The notes beneath the pieces were generated by a model, which saw only the letters and a list, made by a program, of their open reading frames with translations, was not told the DNA's origin and searched no databases. Made by a program: the position numbers and the translations under genes. Below are positions 5,259-10,424 of a stretch of 10,424 bases of DNA, one piece after another. This DNA is from DASUAL01 sp050733055 (GTDB lineage Bacteria; Gemmatimonadota; Gemmatimonadetes; Gemmatimonadales; GWC2-71-9), in contig JBOHSI010000090.1 in NCBI GenBank assembly GCA_050733055.1, positions 1 to 10,424 on the forward strand, in the 5' to 3' direction. Each line of letters begins with the position of its first letter. The stretch's first letter is position 1.

Positions 5259-7162
5259 GCTCTGTGCCCCATTCGGGCCAGCTGCAACGCATTCAGGGTC
5301 ACGGCGAGCGAGCCGCCCATGTCGCCCACCAGTACCGCGACGGCCAAGCTGACGACGCCCATGACCGCTCCCGCGGCAAGCACGAGCTTGAGCCCAAGCG
5401 CGAGCGCAATGTTGAACCGCACCGTGCGCCGAGCGCGCCGTGCGAGTTCGACAGCGTAGGGAAGCTTGGTCAGATCGTCCGCCATGAGCGCGACGTCCGC
5501 CGTCTCGATGGTGGCGGGCGAGCCCGCTGCCCCCATCGCGAGGCCGACCGTCGCCTCGGCTAGCGCGGGGGCGTCGTTGACCCCATCGCCGAGCATCGCT
5601 ACCGCCCCGAACCGTCCCTTGAGGGACCTGATCGCTGCGACCTTGTCCTCCGGAAGCAACCGCGCCTTGACCTCGTCCGCTCCTGTCGCCGCACCGACGG
5701 CGGCGGCAGTGGCGGCGGAATCGCCGGTGAGCATGACCACCGGCCTGATCCCCAGCCGATGCAACCGCTTCACGACCTGCGGTGCCGTGGGACGGACCTC
5801 GTCGCGGATGGTGAACGCCCCCTCGGGGCCGTCGGCGGCCCGGACATAGATACGGATCGCTCCCGGCTCCGGCGGCCCCCATCGTTTCGCCGGGCCGGGG
5901 CCCACGAATGTTTCGGTGCCGATCCACAAGGCTTGGCCGCCCACCCGAGCGCGCACGCCGCGCCCGGGAAACGCAGCGAATTCCTCCACGTCGTCGCCGG
6001 GCCGAATGCCACGCGCCGCCGCGAACCGGACGATCGCCTGGGCAATGGGGTGCTCGGAGCGTTCCTCCACGCTCGCAACCCGGCGCAGCAACGCGTCGGG
6101 CGGGACTCCATCCGTCACGGCGAATCCCGTCACGGCGAGCGCTCCGGTCGTGAGCGTGCCGGTCTTGTCGATCGCGAGCGCGCGGACGGCGCCGAGGGCT
6201 TCGAGGTGCTCGCCGCCCTTAATCAGGACGCCGTGCCGCGCGGCGCTCGTGAGCGCGCTGACGACCGTGACCGGCGTCGCGATGACCAGGGCGCAGGGGC
6301 ACGCGATGACCAGGAGCGTGAGCCCGCGCACGAACCATTCGAGCCCGCTCGCGCCCATCAGCAACGGTGGGACGGTCATGACAAGCACCGCCGCGCTGGT
6401 TACCGCCGGGGTGTAGACTCGCGCGAACCGCTTGACGAATTGCTCGATCGGGGCGCGGCGCGCTTCCCCCTCCCGCACGAGCTGGACGATGCGCGCCAGC
6501 GTGCTGTGGGCGGCATCCGCCGTTACCTCGACGTCGAGCGCCCCCTCGGCGTTGAGGGTAGCCGCAAAGACCGGGTCGCCGACCTCTTTGCCGTGCGGCA
6601 ACGACTCTCCGGTGATCGTGGCCTCGTTCACGGCCGAGCTGCCAGCCGTGACGCGGCCGTCGGCGGGGATCTTGTCGCCGGGCCGGATGCGGAACCGGTC
6701 GCCCACCCGCAGCTCCGCCACGGGGACCGACTCGGTCGATCCATCGGGGCGCAGCCGATCCGCGCGTTCGGGCGCCAGCTTGACGAGCTCCTCGATGGAG
6801 CGGCGCCCGCGGTCCACGGCGTACCGCTCCAGCAGCTCAGCGAGCGAGAACAGAAACGCCAGCGTCGCGGCCTCGAACGGCTCGCCGATGAGAATAGCGC
6901 CGACGATCGCCGCTGACATCAGGAAGTTCATGTCGAGGTGCAGCGTCCGGGCCGCGCGCAGGCCGGCGCCGAAAAAATTCCAGCCGCCGGCGGCAGAGGC
7001 CGCCGTATACAACACGCCGGCGAGATCCAGGCGAATGGCCAGCCACCCGGCGCGGTCCGGTGCGCCGGCCAACCAGCTCACCACGAGCCCGGCGGCCCAC
7101 AGCATGCCGGCCGCGTAGGTGCGCTGGGCGAACGGCGTGCGCCAGGGCGAGGCCCGGGTCAT
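5255..7162 (-). CDS. P1B-type heavy-metal-exporting ATPase, Zn/Cd/Pb class, without N-terminal metal-binding domain
   Basis: This 635-residue inner-membrane pump exports a metal ion from the cytoplasm using ATP. Key elements in order are: actuator motif TGES at 184-187; the membrane metal site CPC at 288-290; the phosphorylation motif DKTGT with Asp332; the nucleotide-domain SEHP at 369-372; GDGVNDAP at 525-532; Lys592 in the seventh and Asp614 (GDMGGSLAVTLNAL) in the eighth membrane segment. CPC plus this Lys and Asp is the pattern of the P1B-2 group (ZntA/CadA: Zn, Cd, Pb), not of copper pumps. The N-terminus goes directly into the membrane region, with no HMA or His-rich extension. The ATG at 7162 overlaps the stop of the PII-like gene (ATGA), with GAGGA about 9 bases upstream; the gene's own stop overlaps the adaptor start in the same way. 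Confidence 0.93.
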   Translation of the reverse strand: MTRASPWRTPFAQRTYAAGMLWAAGLVVSWLAGAPDRAGWLAIRLDLAGVLYTAASAAGGWNFFGAGLRAARTLHLDMNFLMSAAIVGAILIGEPFEAATLAFLFSLAELLERYAVDRGRRSIEELVKLAPERADRLRPDGSTESVPVAELRVGDRFRIRPGDKIPADGRVTAGSSAVNEATITGESLPHGKEVGDPVFAATLNAEGALDVEVTADAAHSTLARIVQLVREGEARRAPIEQFVKRFARVYTPAVTSAAVLVMTVPPLLMGASGLEWFVRGLTLLVIACPCALVIATPVTVVSALTSAARHGVLIKGGEHLEALGAVRALAIDKTGTLTTGALAVTGFAVTDGVPPDALLRRVASVEERSEHPIAQAIVRFAAARGIRPGDDVEEFAAFPGRGVRARVGGQALWIGTETFVGPGPAKRWGPPEPGAIRIYVRAADGPEGAFTIRDEVRPTAPQVVKRLHRLGIRPVVMLTGDSAATAAAVGAATGADEVKARLLPEDKVAAIRSLKGRFGAVAMLGDGVNDAPALAEATVGLAMGAAGSPATIETADVALMADDLTKLPYAVELARRARRTVRFNIALALGLKLVLAAGAVMGVVSLAVAVLVGDMGGSLAVTLNALQLARMGHRA

Positions 7163-7503
7163 CGCAGCGCGTCCTCGCCGGTCTCCCCCGTCGCGATTCG
7201 GCGTGCCGACTCCAGCGGGAGGATGAAGACTTTCCCGTCACCCGGCTGGCCGGTATGGGCGACCTGCGCGATCCGCTGCGCCACGCCGGCGGCGGCGCTG
7301 TCAGGGGCCGCCACGATGACGGCCTGACGGTCGACGAAGTCGGTGACGTCCTCCTCCGGACGATGCCGGTGCGGGACCGTCTTCTCACGGCCGAACCCCC
7401 GACAGTCGAGGACCGACATTCCCGGGAAGTCTGGGTCAGCTTCCACCGCGTCCACGATCTCGGCGACCTTGAAGGGGCGAACGATGGCGACGATGAGCTT
7501 CAT
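7159..7503 (-). CDS. PII-like signalling protein of a metal-efflux operon
   Basis: The protein is 114 residues long, the length of GlnB/GlnK. The N-terminal strand MKLIVAIVRPFKVAEIVDAV and the C-terminal segment at 84-112 (GDGKVFILPL, RRIATGETGEDAL) match the PII fold and its nucleotide-binding signature, so ATP/ADP binding is expected. The T-loop, at about 36-56, differs: the tyrosine uridylylated in GlnB is absent and the loop is basic and His-containing (FGREKTVPHRHRPEED; His45, His47), with Cys34 just before it. It is therefore unlikely to be an ordinary nitrogen regulator. A separate PII group next to CusA-type genes is known from the literature (called PII-NG), and this gene fits it. 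It starts 9 bases after the RND gene stop with AAGGAG 5 bases before the ATG, and overlaps the ATPase start by 4 bases. Confidence 0.85.
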   Translation of the reverse strand: MKLIVAIVRPFKVAEIVDAVEADPDFPGMSVLDCRGFGREKTVPHRHRPEEDVTDFVDRQAVIVAAPDSAAAGVAQRIAQVAHTGQPGDGKVFILPLESARRIATGETGEDALR

Positions 7504-7512
7504 GGACGCTCC

Positions 7513-10424
7513 TTAGAACTCGACCCGCCGGCGCTCGAACCGGCCGTAGAGGACGGGCAGCACGAACAGCGTGAGCAAGGTGGACGTCACCAAACCACCG
7601 ACCACGACGGTTGCCAGCGGGCGCTGGATCTCCGATCCCGCGCCGCGCGCGAGCAGGAGCGGGACGAGGCCGAGGCTCGCGACCAGCGCCGTCATCAGCA
7701 CGGGCCTGAGCCGGAGCAGCGTGCCGCGAATCAACGCTTCCTGCAGCTCCACGCCTTCGGCGCGCACCTGATTGATGTAGGTGACGAGGACGACGCCGTT
7801 CAAGACGGCCACCCCGAACAGCGCGATGAAGCCCACAGAGGCCGGCACGCTGAGGTACTGCCCGGTCACGAACAGCGCCACGATACCGCCGATCAGCGCG
7901 AAGGGCACGTTCAGAATGATCAGGGTCGCCTGGCGCAGGGAGTTGAATGAGCCGAACAAGAGCAGGAAGATCAGTCCGATCGTCACCGGGACGATGATCG
8001 CGAGCCGCGCCATGGCCCGCCGCTGATTCTCGAACTGGCCTCCCCAGGTAATGAAGTAGCCGGGCGGCAGGGGGACCGCGCGAGCGACGGCCGCGCGCGC
8101 TTCGGCCACGAAGCCGCCGAGGTCACGCCCCTCGACGTTCGCCTGGACGACGATGCGCCGCTGGTTCGCCTCGCGGCTGATCTGCTTCGGCCCCACGATC
8201 TCCTCGACGCGGGCGACCTGCCCCAGCGGCACCCGCGCCCCCCCTGGGATGGCGACCAGCGCCCGAGCGATGTCCTGCGCGCTCGCCCGGTAGGGCTCGG
8301 CATAGCGCACGAAGATGTCGAACCTTCGCTGACCCTCGAAGACCTGGCCCGCCTCGGCGCCGCCGATCGCGGTGCGGATTACATCCTGAACGTCTTGGAC
8401 GTTCAGTCCCAGGCGCGCGACCGACGTCCGATCAATGCGGATCAAGAGCTGTGGCTGGCCCAGGACCTGCTCGGTCTGGACGTCCGTCGCCCCGGGGAGA
8501 CCGCGAACAACCTGCTCGACCTGGCTCCCCAAGCGCGCCAAGGTGTCGAGGTCTTCGCCGAAGACCTTGATGGCGAGCTGGGCGCGAACGCCGGAGATCA
8601 ACTCGTCCACCCGGGTCGCAATCGGCTGGGAGAAGTTCAACGCGACCCCGGGGATCTCCCTCAATCGCTCGCGCATCGCGTCCACCAAATCCGCCTTCGA
8701 CCGCCCCGAGTCCCACTCCTCGATGAGTCGGAGCGTCACTGTGGTCTCGACATTGTTGACCGGTTCCGGATCGCCGCCGAGCTCGGCACGGCCGATCTTG
8801 GAAACAACATCCAGCACTTCGGGAAACGCCTTCGCGATGCGCTCCATCTGCCCCGCGACCCGGATCGCCTCGTCGAGCCCGGCGCTCGGCGCGAGCGTGA
8901 TCCGGTAGAGAATAGAGCCCTCCTCGAGCGCGGGCACGAACTCGGTGCCGAGGAACGGAACGAGCCCGAGACTCAGGGCCAGGGCCGCCACGGCACCGAT
9001 CACGACGCGCCGGCCGTTCGCCAGCGCCCACCGGAGCAGGGGCTCGTAGCGCCGCTTGATCCAGTGCACGACCCTGGTTTCCTCATCGCCCTTCACCTTC
9101 AGGCCCAGCGCGCACAGCACGGGGACCAGGGTCAGCGAGAAGAGCAGCGACCCGAGCATCGCGAACGTAATGGTGAGCGCCATCGGCTTGAAGAGCTTCC
9201 CCTCCACCCCCTCGAGAGAAAAGAGCGGCAGGAAAACGATGATGATGATCGCGATGGCGAACACGATGGGCCGCGCGACCTCGTGGGCGGCGCGCCGGAT
9301 GACGGTGAGACGCGACGTCTCGGGCGAGCGGTGTTCACCCAGGTGCCGGTACACGTTCTCGACCATCACGACCCCGCCGTCCACCAGCATTCCGATCCCG
9401 ATCGCGAGCCCGCCGAGAGACATCAGGTTGGCGGAGAGCCCCGCGGCCCGCATCAGGATGAACGCCAGCAGCGCCGAGGCGGGGAGCATCGCGGTCACAA
9501 TCGCGGCGCTCCGGACGTTGCCGAGGAAGACGAGGAGCACCGCCACGATCAGGAGGCCGCCTTCGAGGAGCGCGTCCCGCACCGTCGCCACCGCCCGCTC
9601 GACCAGGTCGGCCTGATCGTAGAAGGGAACGACCCGCGTGCCGGCCGGCAGCGAGCGGTTGATGGCGGCCACTTCCTCGCGAACGTGCTCGATCACGGCG
9701 GACGTATTCTCGTAGATGCGCTTGAGCACGATGCCCGCCACCCGTTCTCCCTGGCCGTTGACGGTCACCGCCCCGCGCCGGATCTCGGCCCCGAACGCGA
9801 CCGTGCCGACGTTTCGCACGTAGACGGGCGTGTTCTCGCGCTCCGCCACGATGACGTTGCCGATGTCTTCGAGGGTGCGCACCAGCCCTATTCCGCGGAC
9901 GAGGTATTCCTCGGCGCCGACCACGACGTAGCTGCCGCCGGCGTTGCTGTTGTTTCGCTCGAGCGCCTCCACCACTTGGGGCAGCGGCACACCGTACTGG
10001 GTCAGCTTGCCGGGGTCGAGCCGCACCTGGAACTGCTTGATCTCCCCGCCGAACGACAGCACGTCCGCGACGCCGGGCACCGTCCGGAGGCGGAACTTGA
10101 CGATCCAGTCCTGGAGCGTGCGTAGCGAGTCGGCCGACACGCCCTCGCCGGTGACGAGGTATTGATAGATCTGGCCGAGTCCGGTCGTGATGGCGCCCAG
10201 CGCGGGCTCGCCCAGGCCCGGTGGGATCGCTTCACGCGCGCTCTGCACCCGCTCGAACACGAGCTGGCGTGCGAAGTAGATGTCCACGCCGTCGCGAAAA
10301 TAGACGTTGACCTGCGAGAGGCCGAAGGCGGAGATAGACTGGATCCGGGTGACCCCCGGGAGCCCGTTCATCGCCACCTCGATGGGATACGTGACGAGCG
10401 CTTCGACCTCCTGGGGGGCCAGGC
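7513..10424 (-). CDS. RND heavy-metal efflux transporter, CusA/CzcA family (N-terminus outside window)
   Basis: 969 residues are visible; the family usually has about 1020-1070, so only the first 50-100 should be missing beyond the right edge. The frame stays open to the last base, and its first visible residues, APQEVEALVTYP, belong to the segment just after the first membrane helix. The protein works as a proton-driven trimer that pumps metal ions out through a periplasmic adaptor and an outer-membrane channel. Visible landmarks, numbered in the fragment: the fourth-helix motif GMLVDGGVVMVEN (Asp348, Glu355), the periplasmic porter domains, GGQFENQRRA near 794-803, and the closing VLPVLYGRFERRR. 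The three methionines that bind Cu(I)/Ag(I) in E. coli CusA are replaced by Glu, Glu and Gly. Metal specificity is therefore left open. It is the first visible gene of the right-hand operon. Confidence 0.93.
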   Translation of the reverse strand, partial: LAPQEVEALVTYPIEVAMNGLPGVTRIQSISAFGLSQVNVYFRDGVDIYFARQLVFERVQSAREAIPPGLGEPALGAITTGLGQIYQYLVTGEGVSADSLRTLQDWIVKFRLRTVPGVADVLSFGGEIKQFQVRLDPGKLTQYGVPLPQVVEALERNNSNAGGSYVVVGAEEYLVRGIGLVRTLEDIGNVIVAERENTPVYVRNVGTVAFGAEIRRGAVTVNGQGERVAGIVLKRIYENTSAVIEHVREEVAAINRSLPAGTRVVPFYDQADLVERAVATVRDALLEGGLLIVAVLLVFLGNVRSAAIVTAMLPASALLAFILMRAAGLSANLMSLGGLAIGIGMLVDGGVVMVENVYRHLGEHRSPETSRLTVIRRAAHEVARPIVFAIAIIIIVFLPLFSLEGVEGKLFKPMALTITFAMLGSLLFSLTLVPVLCALGLKVKGDEETRVVHWIKRRYEPLLRWALANGRRVVIGAVAALALSLGLVPFLGTEFVPALEEGSILYRITLAPSAGLDEAIRVAGQMERIAKAFPEVLDVVSKIGRAELGGDPEPVNNVETTVTLRLIEEWDSGRSKADLVDAMRERLREIPGVALNFSQPIATRVDELISGVRAQLAIKVFGEDLDTLARLGSQVEQVVRGLPGATDVQTEQVLGQPQLLIRIDRTSVARLGLNVQDVQDVIRTAIGGAEAGQVFEGQRRFDIFVRYAEPYRASAQDIARALVAIPGGARVPLGQVARVEEIVGPKQISREANQRRIVVQANVEGRDLGGFVAEARAAVARAVPLPPGYFITWGGQFENQRRAMARLAIIVPVTIGLIFLLLFGSFNSLRQATLIILNVPFALIGGIVALFVTGQYLSVPASVGFIALFGVAVLNGVVLVTYINQVRAEGVELQEALIRGTLLRLRPVLMTALVASLGLVPLLLARGAGSEIQRPLATVVVGGLVTSTLLTLFVLPVLYGRFERRRVEF

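Noticed and set aside
5259..5927. In-frame upstream extension of the adaptor gene by 223 codons
   Set aside because: It lies in another frame inside the ATPase gene and reads as Arg/Gly-rich noise. The ATG at 5258 directly gives a lipoprotein signal peptide and an ATGA overlap.
6112..6138. Two copies of a 12-bp repeat (CCGTCACGGCGA) with a 15-bp period in the ATPase gene
   Set aside because: It encodes a local AVTGFAVT repetition within a normal domain region and keeps the frame; probably chance or small slippage with no function.
5759..6916. A 385-codon open frame on the plus strand, antisense to the ATPase gene
   Set aside because: No recognisable motifs and an Arg/Asp-rich composition; the opposite strand carries CPC, DKTGT and GDGVNDAP in frame.
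8395..10125. A 576-codon open frame on the plus strand, antisense to the RND pump gene
   Set aside because: Its translation is low-complexity and rich in Arg, Asp, His and Gln, as expected from the opposite strand of a G+C-rich gene. The minus-strand frame has unmistakable RND motifs along the whole length.
1..10424. Insertion sequences, integrons or attachment sites flanking the mer operon
   Set aside because: No transposase or integrase gene, no terminal inverted repeats and no target duplication could be seen in the window, so transfer by a mobile element is not supported here.

Overview
This is a G+C-rich stretch (about two thirds G+C by eye) from a chromosome or plasmid of a Gram-negative bacterium. 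An RND efflux pump, a lipoprotein adaptor and a putative outer-membrane barrel point to a double membrane. No gene fixes the phylum. A mer operon with merR as the first co-directional gene, together with these protein variants, would suit a lineage such as Gemmatimonadota, Acidobacteriota or a deltaproteobacterial group, but that is a guess from style and not a demonstration. The window is almost entirely metal-resistance genes packed with short gaps or overlaps. No transposase, integrase, tRNA, rRNA or CRISPR array was seen.

Left block (1-1332, minus strand): a Cys/His-rich small exported protein, then a signal-peptide-bearing putative outer-membrane beta-barrel protein, then the first nine to ten codons of a third gene that runs off the left edge. 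A very stable hairpin lies between the first two genes. The promoter of this block was not identified.

Central block (1403-4292, plus strand): a complete mercury-resistance operon, merR-merT-merP-merA, behind a MerR-type promoter with a 24-bp dyad in a long 19-20 bp spacer. MerR senses Hg(II) and controls its own operon. MerP and MerT carry Hg(II) through the periplasm and inner membrane, and MerA, with its own N-terminal metal-binding domain, reduces it to Hg(0). No merB, merC or merE is visible.

Right block (4332-10424, minus strand, converging on mer): an RND heavy-metal exporter (start outside the window), a PII-like regulatory protein, a P1B-2-type ATPase of the Zn/Cd/Pb class without an N-terminal metal-binding domain, and a short lipoprotein adaptor that seems to lack the alpha-helical hairpin. 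The last three genes are joined by two 4-bp ATGA stop/start overlaps, implying translational coupling. The unit would combine inner-membrane (ATPase) and trans-envelope (RND) export with a nucleotide-sensing PII-type protein. An outer-membrane channel and a full-length adaptor are expected beyond the right edge but are not seen.

The most interesting material is the PII-ATPase-adaptor unit, the hairpin-less adaptor, the mixed specificity signature of the RND pump, the membrane-anchored MerP with an extra CPLC motif, and the Cys/His-rich protein divergent from merR.
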